Source: an uncultured Sphingomonadaceae bacterium
Lineage (GTDB): Bacteria; Pseudomonadota; Alphaproteobacteria; Sphingomonadales; Sphingomonadaceae
Length of the DNA: 64,000 nt
Assembly: GCA_913060895.1 (NCBI GenBank)
Contig: CAJXSN010000001.1
Coordinates: 248,001 to 312,000 of the forward strand
Reading direction: 5' to 3'
Position 1 is the stretch's first letter; the number at the start of each line of letters is the position of its first letter. This document shows, in pieces, positions 16,848 through 24,933 of the stretch. The position numbers were made by a program, and so were the translations under genes. Below the pieces are notes generated by a model, which saw only the letters and a list, made by a program, of their open reading frames with translations, was not told the origin of the DNA and made no database searches.

Positions 16848-18440
16848 ATGAAACGCCCACTAAAACGACCTATGACTGGCAGGGCGATCGCCTCGCTGCT
16901 GCTCGCAGGGTTCGCATTTGCGCCCTTTACGGGGATGCTGGCAACCACCGCGCAGGCCCAGAGCGTGACCCAACCTTCGCGGAGCATCGATCTTTCGATC
17001 GGACGCGGTGAACTGATCACTGTACCGGGCAATATGGCCGACGTCTTCGTCGCCGATGACCGGGTTGCAGACGTACAGATCAAGTCGCGTAGCCAGTTGT
17101 ACCTGTTCGGCAGGGAGGGCGGGGAAACGACCGTCTATGCCAGCAATGCGGCCGGCGATATCGTGTGGTCCGCCAATGTACGGGTCGGCACCAACATCTC
17201 CAGTATTTCCCAGATGCTCGATCTGGCAATGCCGGATGCGCAAATCCGCAGTTCCACGCTGGGTACCAACACGGTGCTGCTGACCGGAACCATTGCAGCG
17301 CCTGAAGATGCAGCGGAGGCCGAACGTCTGGTTGCTGCATTCATGGGCGAAGACACCAATGTCATCAGCCGCCTGCGCATGGCGACACCGCTGCAGGTCA
17401 ACTTGCAGGTCCGCTTTGCCGAGGTAAACCGCACTCTGGTTCGCGAGATCGGGGCCAACCTTCTCTCGGCAGATTCTACCGGAGGCTTCCAGTTCGGTGT
17501 CACCACCGGACGCGGTGCCATCCCGCAATATACGCCGGGCGGCCCCGTCGGTGTCGGGGTGACTGCGGGCAGTGAAGGATCGACTGTCGTTACAAGCATC
17601 GGGAATGGCACCACCATCGCAGGTCTTGGCCGTCTTCTCGGTCTCGATCTGGCCGGAACGCTCGATCTGGCAGAGCGCAACGGTCTGTCGACCACACTCT
17701 CCCAGCCGAACCTTACGGCTCTGTCGGGCGAAACAGCCAATTTTCTGGCGGGCGGCGAATTCCCCATCCCGATTAGTCAGGGCCTCGGTTCCACATCGGT
17801 GGAATATCGCAAGTTCGGGGTCAGTCTGGCCTATACGCCGACCGTGTTAAGCAACGGCCGCATTTCTATGCGCGTCAAACCCGAAGTGTCGGAACTGTCC
17901 ACACAGGGTGCTGTGACACTGGACGGCTTCCAGATCCCTGCGTTGACGATCCGGCGGGCAGAAACAACCATCGAACTCGGCTCCGGCCAGAGTTTCATGA
18001 TTGCCGGCCTGATGAGCAACAATGCCCAAAGCACGATCGAAAAAGCTCCGGGCGCAGGTGACATCCCCATTCTGGGCAATCTGTTCCGCAGCCGTAGCTT
18101 CCGCAAGGGAGAAACCGAGCTGGTAATCGTAGTGACACCGTATCTGGTAGAACCCGTCAATCCGAGCGACATCAAGCTGCCGACCGATGGCTACAGAACA
18201 GCAGACGAGCTTCAGCAGCTGGTAGGCTATCTGGACAATGACGGGGAATCCGGGGTTGCACGCCCTGGGCCGACAGTGGTTGATCGCACGGCTCCGCCTC
18301 CCGGTGTGTCGCAGACTACGCCTGTACCCGCTCTGCCCGTACCGGGCCAGAGCGATCCCGAGCGCATCGCCAAGACATCCAAGAATGCGAAACGCGAGGA
18401 ACGGCCCGCAGTGGCTACTCCCGGTTTCAGCCTGAAGTGA
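16848..18440 (+). CDS. cpaC: Secretin CpaC/RcpA (type II/III secretion family)
   Basis: The outer-membrane secretin ring through which the Flp pilus passes. The 530-residue product has a signal peptide ending in ATTAQAQ, an N-terminal pilus-secretin domain (SIDLSIGRGELITVPGN...VADVQIKSRSQLYLFG), a BON-like region (GTIAAPEDAAEAERL), and the secretin core with ETANFLAGGEFPIP and PGAGDIPILGNLFRS toward the end. I start at the ATG at 16848, which has AGAAAGG seven bases upstream; the frame is open to 16770. The C-terminal 70 residues are Pro-rich. Next gene: cpaD, 14 bases downstream. Confidence 0.95.
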   Translation: MKRPLKRPMTGRAIASLLLAGFAFAPFTGMLATTAQAQSVTQPSRSIDLSIGRGELITVPGNMADVFVADDRVADVQIKSRSQLYLFGREGGETTVYASNAAGDIVWSANVRVGTNISSISQMLDLAMPDAQIRSSTLGTNTVLLTGTIAAPEDAAEAERLVAAFMGEDTNVISRLRMATPLQVNLQVRFAEVNRTLVREIGANLLSADSTGGFQFGVTTGRGAIPQYTPGGPVGVGVTAGSEGSTVVTSIGNGTTIAGLGRLLGLDLAGTLDLAERNGLSTTLSQPNLTALSGETANFLAGGEFPIPISQGLGSTSVEYRKFGVSLAYTPTVLSNGRISMRVKPEVSELSTQGAVTLDGFQIPALTIRRAETTIELGSGQSFMIAGLMSNNAQSTIEKAPGAGDIPILGNLFRSRSFRKGETELVIVVTPYLVEPVNPSDIKLPTDGYRTADELQQLVGYLDNDGESGVARPGPTVVDRTAPPPGVSQTTPVPALPVPGQSDPERIAKTSKNAKREERPAVATPGFSLK

Positions 18441-18454
18441 GAGAGGGAAGACCG

Positions 18455-19102
18455 ATGACAAATTCCAAACGACTTTTTGCCGGAGCTGTTTCCCTCTCCC
18501 TTGGTCTCGCGCTGTCAGCGTGTGGCGGGATGGCGGATAATCGCAGCCTGTACAGCACCAAGCAGCCGGTTGTGGAGCGCACGAGTTATACATTCGACGT
18601 CCGCTCCGGCGCTTCGGGCCTGAATGTTACCGAAGAGCAGCGGCTCGCAGGTTGGTTCGAAAGCATGGATCTGGGCTACGGCGACCGTGTGTCGATCGAA
18701 GACCCGATGCGCAGCCCCTCCACCAAGGCGGCTGTCGCCTCGCTTGCCGCACGCCACGGAATTCTGGTCAGCGAGGGGGCACCGGTCACGGCAGGCTTCG
18801 TCCAGCCGGGCAATGCCCGCGTGGTTATAACCCGGTCAACCGCCAGTGTCCCGGGATGCCCCGATTGGTCGGCCAAATCGGACATGAACTACAACAACGC
18901 AACCAGCCCCGGCTATGGTTGCGCTAATAACGGCAATCTGGCGGCGATGGTCGCCAATCCGGAAGACCTGGTTTCGGGCCAGCGGGGCGACGGCACCACC
19001 GTGATCCGCACCTCGAACAAGGCAATCCAGGGCTATGTCGATCAGCCGCTGACCGGTTCCGAGGGTCTGCAAGGTTCCGGCCTCAGCGAAGGAGGAAACT
19101 AA
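18455..19102 (+). CDS. cpaD: Pilus assembly lipoprotein CpaD
   Basis: A 215-residue lipoprotein of the CpaD family, found in alphaproteobacterial Tad loci next to the secretin. The signal peptide ends in the lipobox ALSAC, followed by GGMADN. Family marks are the VPGCPDWSAKSDMNYNN stretch, GYGCANNGNLAAMVANPEDLV, and the early SYTFDVR. Start at 18455 with GAGGGA upstream; the longer frame opens at 18437, inside cpaC. It is followed three bases later by cpaE. Confidence 0.9.
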   Translation: MTNSKRLFAGAVSLSLGLALSACGGMADNRSLYSTKQPVVERTSYTFDVRSGASGLNVTEEQRLAGWFESMDLGYGDRVSIEDPMRSPSTKAAVASLAARHGILVSEGAPVTAGFVQPGNARVVITRSTASVPGCPDWSAKSDMNYNNATSPGYGCANNGNLAAMVANPEDLVSGQRGDGTTVIRTSNKAIQGYVDQPLTGSEGLQGSGLSEGGN

Positions 19103-19105
19103 GTC

Positions 19106-20392
19106 ATGAATGCTCCGTGGAGTGCCGGTATGCCCGGCAATCGTGATCCGTTCGCCGCCTATATTTGCGATGATACCGCGCTGGATATCCTGCGTCCGGT
19201 TATTATCGAAATGGGCTGGCAGCCGGAAAAGTGTAACAAGGGCGGCCTGCGCAATGCAGTCCAGTCCCTGTCTGTTTCGGCCAGTCCGAACATCCTGATG
19301 GTCGATCTGTCGGAAAGCGGTGATCCGCTGAACGATATCAATGCGCTGGCAGAAGTGTGTGAGCCCGGAACGATCGTTATTGCAGTCGGGCAGGTTAATG
19401 ATGTTCGCCTTTACCGGGATTTGCTGTCGAGCGGCATTCACGACTATCTGTTGAAGCCGCTTTCGGCAGGCCAGTTGCGCGATTCGCTCAGTCAGGCGCA
19501 GGCTGTTTTCAGCCAGCCCAAATCGGCCGATGGCGACGGAATGAAGCGCCATATCTCTACCGCTGTGGTGGGAACTCGTGGCGGTGTGGGTGCATCAACC
19601 CTGGCTACTTCGTTGGCCTGGCTGTTCAGCGCCGACATGAAGATGCCGACCGCTCTGCTTGACCTCGACGTGCATTTTGGAACCGGCGCCTTGTCGCTGG
19701 ATCTGGAGCCGGGCCGAGGTCTGACCGATGCGATCGATAATCCCAGCCGGATCGACGGCCTGTTTATCGAACGCGCCATGATCCGTGCGAATGACAATCT
19801 TGCAATCCTCTCGGCAGAGGCTCCGATCAACTCGCCGCTGATGACCGATGGCTCTGCTTTTCTGCAATTGGAAGAGGAATTTCGTCAGGCATTCGAGATG
19901 ACGGTAATCGATATGCCGCGCAACATGCTGATCAATTTTCCGCAACTGCTCGCCGATGTGAATGTCGTCGTATTGGGGGCGGACATGACGCTGGCCTCGG
20001 CCCGTGACACGATCCGCATCCTGTCATGGTTGAAGACAAATGCGCCGCATGCCCAGGCCATTGTTGTGGCCAACAAGGTGCAGCCCGGCATTGCCGAAAT
20101 CAGCAAAGCGGATTTCGAAGCCTCTATCGAGCGCAGGATCGACATCATCGTCCCCTATGATGCGAAAGCGGCTGCCAATGCTGCCAAGCTGGGTCAGGTC
20201 TTCGTGGATGCGAACGCCGGTAGCAAGGCGACCGCTGCCATCCAACAGCTGGCCGACCGCGTTGTGGGCGCCAGCGAAGAAGCTGCTGACGAAGGAGCCA
20301 ACAGCAAAAAGTCCCTGTTGGGAAGCTTCGACCTCAAGTCGCTGCTGTCCAAGAAGGACAAATCGCCCAAGGCTGCCGTCACGGCAGAATAA
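19106..20392 (+). CDS. cpaE: Pilus assembly ATPase-like protein CpaE/TadZ
   Basis: A 428-residue MinD/ParA-superfamily protein that localises the Tad machine to the pole. The N-terminal ~130 residues look like a degenerate receiver domain (ILMVDLSESGDPLNDINA, then SSGIHDYLLKPLS). The ATPase part begins at VVGTRGGVGASTLATSLAWL, a deviant Walker A (GGVGAST in place of KGGxGKT), which is usual for CpaE, followed by TALLDLDVHFGTGALSLDL. The C-terminal ~40 residues are Lys/Ser-rich. In most relatives cpaF follows; here the next gene is tadB after 77 bases. Confidence 0.92.
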   Translation: MNAPWSAGMPGNRDPFAAYICDDTALDILRPVIIEMGWQPEKCNKGGLRNAVQSLSVSASPNILMVDLSESGDPLNDINALAEVCEPGTIVIAVGQVNDVRLYRDLLSSGIHDYLLKPLSAGQLRDSLSQAQAVFSQPKSADGDGMKRHISTAVVGTRGGVGASTLATSLAWLFSADMKMPTALLDLDVHFGTGALSLDLEPGRGLTDAIDNPSRIDGLFIERAMIRANDNLAILSAEAPINSPLMTDGSAFLQLEEEFRQAFEMTVIDMPRNMLINFPQLLADVNVVVLGADMTLASARDTIRILSWLKTNAPHAQAIVVANKVQPGIAEISKADFEASIERRIDIIVPYDAKAAANAAKLGQVFVDANAGSKATAAIQQLADRVVGASEEAADEGANSKKSLLGSFDLKSLLSKKDKSPKAAVTAE

Positions 20393-20406
20393 GGTCGATG
20401 CCGGGC

Positions 20407-20422
20407 TCTGGCACACGCCAGA
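20407..20422. promoter_or_regulatory. Hairpin between cpaE and tadB
   Basis: TCTGGC and GCCAGA are perfect 6-base arms around ACAC, 14 bases after the cpaE stop, at the site where cpaF is usually found. No T run follows. It could moderate readthrough or protect an mRNA end. Confidence 0.35.
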
Positions 20423-20469
20423 TGCCAGGCTGACCATTCCAGCCGGACTTTGAAGGAAAGACCCGACCA

Positions 20470-21441
20470 ATGAGCATATTCCAGCTCCTGCTATTCGCTG
20501 CCGGCCTGATGGCTTTGATGGTCGTCTTGTACATGGCTTTTGCCGGCCCGTCCGCAAGCAAGGAAAGCACCCGCCGCCTTCAGGCGCTGCGTTTCCGCCA
20601 TTCGGAAAGCACCGATTCCAAGGTCGAAAGCCAGCTGAAGAAAGCGATCGCATCACGCAAACCCCGCGCGGCGAAGCTGGCCGGTTCCGGCTCGCGAAGT
20701 GAAGCACTGGCTATGCGACTGGACCGCACCGGTAAAGGCTGGAGTGTCCAGCAGTATCTGTATGTTTCATTCGGGATATTTATGGCGGTGTCGGTGCTGA
20801 TTTACCTGCGCTCCGGGGCCTTTCTGTTGTCGGCCATTGTCGGCCTCGTCATCGGGCTGGGGCTGCCGCACATGGTGGTCAATTTCTTCATCAATCGGCG
20901 CACGAACCAGTTCAATGCAAAGTTTGCCGATGCCATCGAATTGCTTGTACGCGGGTTGCGTTCCGGCCTTCCGGTCACCGAAACGCTCGCCATCGTTGCG
21001 ACCGAAATTCCTGGCCCGGTGGGCGAGGAATTCAAAGGCGTTACAGAGCGGATCAAAATCGGTCGGACGATGGAAGATGCGCTGCAGAATACTGCCGACC
21101 GCCTTGGCATCGCCGAATTCAATTTTTTCTGCATTACTCTGGCGATCCAGCGCGAGACCGGCGGCAACCTTGCCGAAACGCTCTCCAATCTGGCCGACGT
21201 GCTGCGCAAGCGAACACAGATGAAACTGAAGATCAAAGCCATGAGTTCGGAATCCAAGGCATCGGCCTACATCGTCGGTTCCCTGCCCTTCATCGTGTTC
21301 GGGCTGATCTACTGGATGAACCCGGAATATGTCGCGGGCTTCTTTGAAGAAGACCGTCTGATTGTTGCCGGTCTCGGCGGCATGCTGTGGATGTCGATCG
21401 GTGTATTCATCATGGCCAAAATGGTCAGCTTCGAAATCTGA
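20470..21441 (+). CDS. tadB: Tad inner-membrane platform protein TadB
   Basis: One of two paired T2SF (GspF-type) inner-membrane proteins of the Tad pilus. The 323-residue product has an N-terminal helix (FQLLLFAAGLMALMVVLYMAFA), a second hydrophobic block after residue 95, the T2SF domain with FADAIELLVRGLRSGLPVTE and ETGGNLAETLSNLADVLR, and terminal helices SLPFIVFGLIYWM and GLGGMLWMSIGVFIMA. AAGGAAAG precedes the ATG. tadC follows 14 bases later. Confidence 0.93.
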   Translation: MSIFQLLLFAAGLMALMVVLYMAFAGPSASKESTRRLQALRFRHSESTDSKVESQLKKAIASRKPRAAKLAGSGSRSEALAMRLDRTGKGWSVQQYLYVSFGIFMAVSVLIYLRSGAFLLSAIVGLVIGLGLPHMVVNFFINRRTNQFNAKFADAIELLVRGLRSGLPVTETLAIVATEIPGPVGEEFKGVTERIKIGRTMEDALQNTADRLGIAEFNFFCITLAIQRETGGNLAETLSNLADVLRKRTQMKLKIKAMSSESKASAYIVGSLPFIVFGLIYWMNPEYVAGFFEEDRLIVAGLGGMLWMSIGVFIMAKMVSFEI

Positions 21442-21455
21442 TTGGGGAATAGAAA

Positions 21456-22478
21456 ATGATCAACTCTCCACCAGGCCCCACGCTTCTCGGCGTCGATGTC
21501 ATGCTTGTCGGGACAATCCTGGCAGGTGTAGCGGCGATGGCTATCATGCTGGCGATCTATGCCGCCCTGACCGTACGCGATCCGATGGCCAAACGGGTCA
21601 AGGCGCTCAATGGCCGACGCGATGAATTGAAGGCAGGGATCGTCACAGCTTCCGGCAAGAAACGCCAGAGCCTGATCAAGAAGACCGACACCACCGAGAA
21701 GGTGAAAGACACCCTCTCCAGCTTCAAAGTGCTGCAGGAAAGCCAGGTCAATGCGATCAAGCAGAAGCTGGCCCATGCCGGCTATCGCAATGAAGAGCTG
21801 GCCGTGGTGGTCATCGGCATTCGCGCCGTCCTGCCAGTTGTGACCGGCATCATAGCCGCCATCGTTATTTACGGCACCAATATGTTTCCCGACTGGTCAC
21901 AGACCAAGCAGATCGGCGGACTGGTTGCGGCGGTGGGTCTGGGATACAAGGCGCCTGAGATCTTTCTGAAGAACCGCGCCGGAAAGCGTACCGAATCCAT
22001 CCGCAAGGGCCTGCCCGATGCGCTCGATCTGCTGGTCATCTGCGCCGAAGCCGGCCTGACGGTGGATTCCGCATTCAATCGTGTGGCGAAGGAACTGGGC
22101 CGGGCCTATCCTGAACTTGGCGACGAATTTGCCCTGACCGCGATCGAGCTGTCCTTCCTGTCCGAACGCCGTCATGCGTTCAACAATCTGGCCTACCGTG
22201 TCGATCTGGAATCGGTGAAGGGCGTTGTCACTACGATGGTCCAGACGGAACGTTACGGCACTCCGCTGGCATCCGCATTGCGCGTATTGTCGGCAGAATT
22301 CCGGAACGAACGGATGATGCGGGCCGAAGAGAAGGCCGCGCGTCTGCCGGCCATCATGACGGTTCCACTAATCCTGTTCATCCTGCCCACGCTGTTTATC
22401 GTTATTCTCGGTCCGGCAGCCTGCTCCATCTCCGACGCTTTTGCCGGAGATGGACCTCCCGGCAGCGCAGCCGGTTAG
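21456..22478 (+). CDS. tadC: Tad inner-membrane platform protein TadC
   Basis: The second T2SF platform protein (340 residues). It has an N-terminal helix (VGTILAGVAAMAIMLAIYAAL), then the T2SF domain with the mark LPDALDLLVICAEAGLTVDSA and LVQTERYGTPLASALRVLS (the latter read here as VQTERYGTPLASALRVLS), EEKAARLPAIMTVPLILFILPTLF near the end, and a short Gly-rich tail. It is the last gene of the plus-strand cpa/tad run and converges on marR, with nine bases between stops. Confidence 0.93.
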   Translation: MINSPPGPTLLGVDVMLVGTILAGVAAMAIMLAIYAALTVRDPMAKRVKALNGRRDELKAGIVTASGKKRQSLIKKTDTTEKVKDTLSSFKVLQESQVNAIKQKLAHAGYRNEELAVVVIGIRAVLPVVTGIIAAIVIYGTNMFPDWSQTKQIGGLVAAVGLGYKAPEIFLKNRAGKRTESIRKGLPDALDLLVICAEAGLTVDSAFNRVAKELGRAYPELGDEFALTAIELSFLSERRHAFNNLAYRVDLESVKGVVTTMVQTERYGTPLASALRVLSAEFRNERMMRAEEKAARLPAIMTVPLILFILPTLFIVILGPAACSISDAFAGDGPPGSAAG

Positions 22479-22487
22479 GCCTACGCC

Positions 22488-22949
22488 TTAACTCGAACCG
22501 ATATGTTCGGCCTGTTGGCGCAACCGCGCCAGCAGGCCGCGCATCGTTTCATACTCTTCTGCCGTGAAGCCCGCCAGCAGCTGCGCCTCGATATCGCGGG
22601 CCAGTGGCATCACTTCGCCATATATGCCGCGCCCGGCATCGGTCAGCGCCAGCCGGTGCGACCGGCCATCGTCGGGATGCGGCGTGCGAGTGACCAGCGC
22701 GCGTTTCTCCAGCACTTTGCAAGCGCGGTTCACGGCGACCTTGTCCATCAATGTCGCGCCGACCAGCTCCCGCTGGGTCAGGGCTTCCCCTTCCCCCAAT
22801 ATTGCCATGATCCGCCATTCGCCGATCGTCAGTCCGAAGCGGCTGCGATACAGTTCTGCAATGCGTGCGCTTACGGCGTTGGACGCGACAGAAAGGCGGT
22901 AGGGCAGGAAATCTGCAAGGGTGGTGCTTTCGGTATGATTGCCGTTCAT
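22488..22949 (-). CDS. MarR-family transcriptional regulator
   Basis: A 153-residue winged-helix repressor. Family marks are the helix LTIGEWRIMAILGEGEALTQRELVG and the wing VTRTPHPDDGRSHRLALTDAGR near residues 85-107. Target ligand unknown; relatives often sense phenolics or CoA thioesters. It is only five bases after the mtnP stop and thus probably the third gene of an enoyl-CoA hydratase - mtnP - marR operon, so it may control acyl-CoA catabolism here; that is inference. Confidence 0.9.
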   Translation of the reverse strand: MNGNHTESTTLADFLPYRLSVASNAVSARIAELYRSRFGLTIGEWRIMAILGEGEALTQRELVGATLMDKVAVNRACKVLEKRALVTRTPHPDDGRSHRLALTDAGRGIYGEVMPLARDIEAQLLAGFTAEEYETMRGLLARLRQQAEHIGSS

Positions 22950-22954
22950 GACAC

Positions 22955-23833
22955 CTATCCCAGCACCCTGCCTGCCACCGCATCCAGCTTCGCCAGCAGC
23001 ACGGGGTCGCGCGCGTCGAGCGCGGTAATCAGCGCATATTCCATCGCAGTGTCGATCGGGCTGGCCCCGCGCGCTTCCGGCAGGCTGGATAGCAGCGCGG
23101 CCAGTGTTTTTCGCGCCAGTTCGGCATTGGCAGCCAGCGTCGCCATTATGTCATTCGCCTCTACACCTGCCTCGGCATCGCGCCAGCTGTCGTAATCCGT
23201 CACCATGCCGAGCAGCGCGTAAGGCAGCTCCGCCTCGCGGGCCAGGCGTGCCTCGGGCATTCCGGTCATCCCGATCACATCCCCGCCCCAATTGCGATAC
23301 ATCCGGCTTTCCGCACGGGTGGAGAATTGCGGGCCCTCTATGGCGACATAGGTTCCGCCCCGGTGGACAGTGCCGCCCGCCCGCTCGACTGCATCGGCAG
23401 CCAGCACGGAAAAGCGTTCGCAGACGGGATCGGCCAGGCCGGCATGGGCCACCATCCCTTCACCGAAGAAGCTGGAGGGTCTGCCACTGGTTCGGTCTAT
23501 AAACTGGTCCACCGCGACCATCTGGCCGGGAGCCATTTCCTCGCGCAAGCTGCCAATCGCGCTGATAGCCAGCAGGTCGGTCACGCCGCAGCGTTTCATC
23601 ACATCGATATTGGCGCGGTAGTTCACGCTGCCGGGAGAGAGGCGATGTCCCGCCCCATGCCGTGCCAGGAAGGTGACTTTAACGCCGCCGACGCGTCCCG
23701 TGGTGACCGGGCCAGAGGGCTCGCCAAACGGCGACGATACCTCGATCTGCTGCTGGTCATCCAGTGCGATGCCTTCGTAGAGGCCACTGCCGCCCAGAAC
23801 GCCGATGTGCCAATTGCTCACTTGTGCGCTCAC
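22955..23833 (-). CDS. mtnP: S-methyl-5'-thioadenosine phosphorylase
   Basis: Cleaves methylthioadenosine with phosphate to adenine and methylthioribose-1-phosphate in the methionine salvage pathway. The 292-residue product has the phosphorylase N-terminus IGVLGGSGLYEGIAL, the phosphate loop FLARHGAGHRLSPGSVNYRANI, the purine-site region GGTYVAIEGPQFSTRAESRMYRN (split here as GTYVAIEGPQFSTRAES), and VIGMTGMPEARLAREAEL. I start at the GTG at 23833, which overlaps the upstream stop in GTGA; a second GTG at 23821 is also possible. Translation is likely coupled to the enoyl-CoA hydratase gene. Confidence 0.93.
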   Translation of the reverse strand: MSAQVSNWHIGVLGGSGLYEGIALDDQQQIEVSSPFGEPSGPVTTGRVGGVKVTFLARHGAGHRLSPGSVNYRANIDVMKRCGVTDLLAISAIGSLREEMAPGQMVAVDQFIDRTSGRPSSFFGEGMVAHAGLADPVCERFSVLAADAVERAGGTVHRGGTYVAIEGPQFSTRAESRMYRNWGGDVIGMTGMPEARLAREAELPYALLGMVTDYDSWRDAEAGVEANDIMATLAANAELARKTLAALLSSLPEARGASPIDTAMEYALITALDARDPVLLAKLDAVAGRVLG

Positions 23834-24702
23834 TTGTACTCTGGCTCCTCCCACCACGGATAGAAGTCGGGCATATCCCCACTCACCGTATCGGGATATT
23901 CGGGTGCGCGCTTCTCGAGGAAGCTGGCGATGCCTTCCTTCGCATCGCCGCCCCGGCTGAGGCGATAGATGCTGCGGCTGTCAACTTTGTGCGCTTCCAT
24001 CGGATGGTCTTCGGTGGATAGACGCCACAGCATCGCGCGCGTCATCGCCACAGACACTGCGGAGGTATTGTCCGCAATCTCGCGTGCCAGTGCTATGGCG
24101 GCGTCCATCAATTCGCCCTGCGGATGGATGGATCGCACAAACCCGCCCTCCTTCGCCTCGGCGGCGTCGAAGATGCGGCCTGTGAAGCACCATTCCAAGG
24201 CCTGCTGGATACCCACGATCTTGGGCAGGAACCAACTCGACGCTGCCTCCGGCACGATGCCGCGTTTGGCGAACACGAAGCCGAAGCGGGCAGTGTCTGC
24301 CGTCAACCGGATGTCCATCGCGCATTGCATTGTCGCGCCAACCCCCACGGCCACGCCGTTGCACGCGCTGATCAGCGGCTTGGTCGACTGAAACAGCCGC
24401 AGCGTCAGCAGCCCGCCACCATCGCGCACACGGGGATCGGACAAATCATCGACCGGGTTCGGATCGGAGAATACATGCCCGCCGCCCTCCGGTGTAAGGT
24501 CAGCGCCCGCGCAGAATGCCCGGTCGCCGCTGCCGGTAAAGATTACCGCCCGCACGCTGTCATCGGCATCGGTATCGTCCAGCGCCGCCATAATTTCCTC
24601 GCCCATGATGCGGGTGTAGGCGTTCATCTTCTCCGGACGATTAAGCGTGATCGTGGCTATGCCATCGGCTTTGTCGACGAGTATCTGCGTATATTGGGTC
24701 AT
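23830..24702 (-). CDS. Enoyl-CoA hydratase/isomerase family protein
   Basis: A crotonase-fold enzyme of 290 residues acting on acyl-CoA. The N-terminus ILVDKADGIATITLNRPEKM is typical, the oxyanion region is FCAGADLTPEGG, and the second is CNGVAVGVGATMQCAMDIRL; EAASSWFLPKIVG marks the catalytic-glutamate helix in hydratase-like members. The ATG at 24702 has AGAGGA just upstream; the frame is open far beyond but those residues do not look coded. It overlaps mtnP by four bases. Divergent from the aldehyde dehydrogenase gene. Confidence 0.9.
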   Translation of the reverse strand: MTQYTQILVDKADGIATITLNRPEKMNAYTRIMGEEIMAALDDTDADDSVRAVIFTGSGDRAFCAGADLTPEGGGHVFSDPNPVDDLSDPRVRDGGGLLTLRLFQSTKPLISACNGVAVGVGATMQCAMDIRLTADTARFGFVFAKRGIVPEAASSWFLPKIVGIQQALEWCFTGRIFDAAEAKEGGFVRSIHPQGELMDAAIALAREIADNTSAVSVAMTRAMLWRLSTEDHPMEAHKVDSRSIYRLSRGGDAKEGIASFLEKRAPEYPDTVSGDMPDFYPWWEEPEYK

Positions 24703-24933
24703 GGGATCCTCTCTGTTTGGCGATCTACCTGACACAGGGGACCGGCTAAGGAAACACCCGGTTTCAAGCGCAGTTGCCTGCCTGACCGCACACTGTCTGC
24801 GCCATCGTCCCGGCCCCTTCCGGGCAACTGCTTCGGAACACGTCAACGCAGCGGTCGTTGGCGTCATATATCCCTTCTGAATGTGCCTGAGCCTCCCGCC
24901 CCGCACATTTTCCAGTTTATACAAAGGCTTTTC
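24703..24933. other. Divergent intergenic region
   Basis: 231 bp between the divergent hydratase and aldehyde dehydrogenase genes must carry both promoters. I see no convincing -35/-10 pair, riboswitch or coding region. A ribosome site (AAAGG, 24923-24927) belongs to the plus-strand gene. Confidence 0.5.

Noticed and set aside
19560-19620. CpaE Walker A lacking the usual lysine read as a broken ATPase
   Set aside because: The GGVGAST form is usual in the CpaE branch of the family, so it is not evidence of decay.
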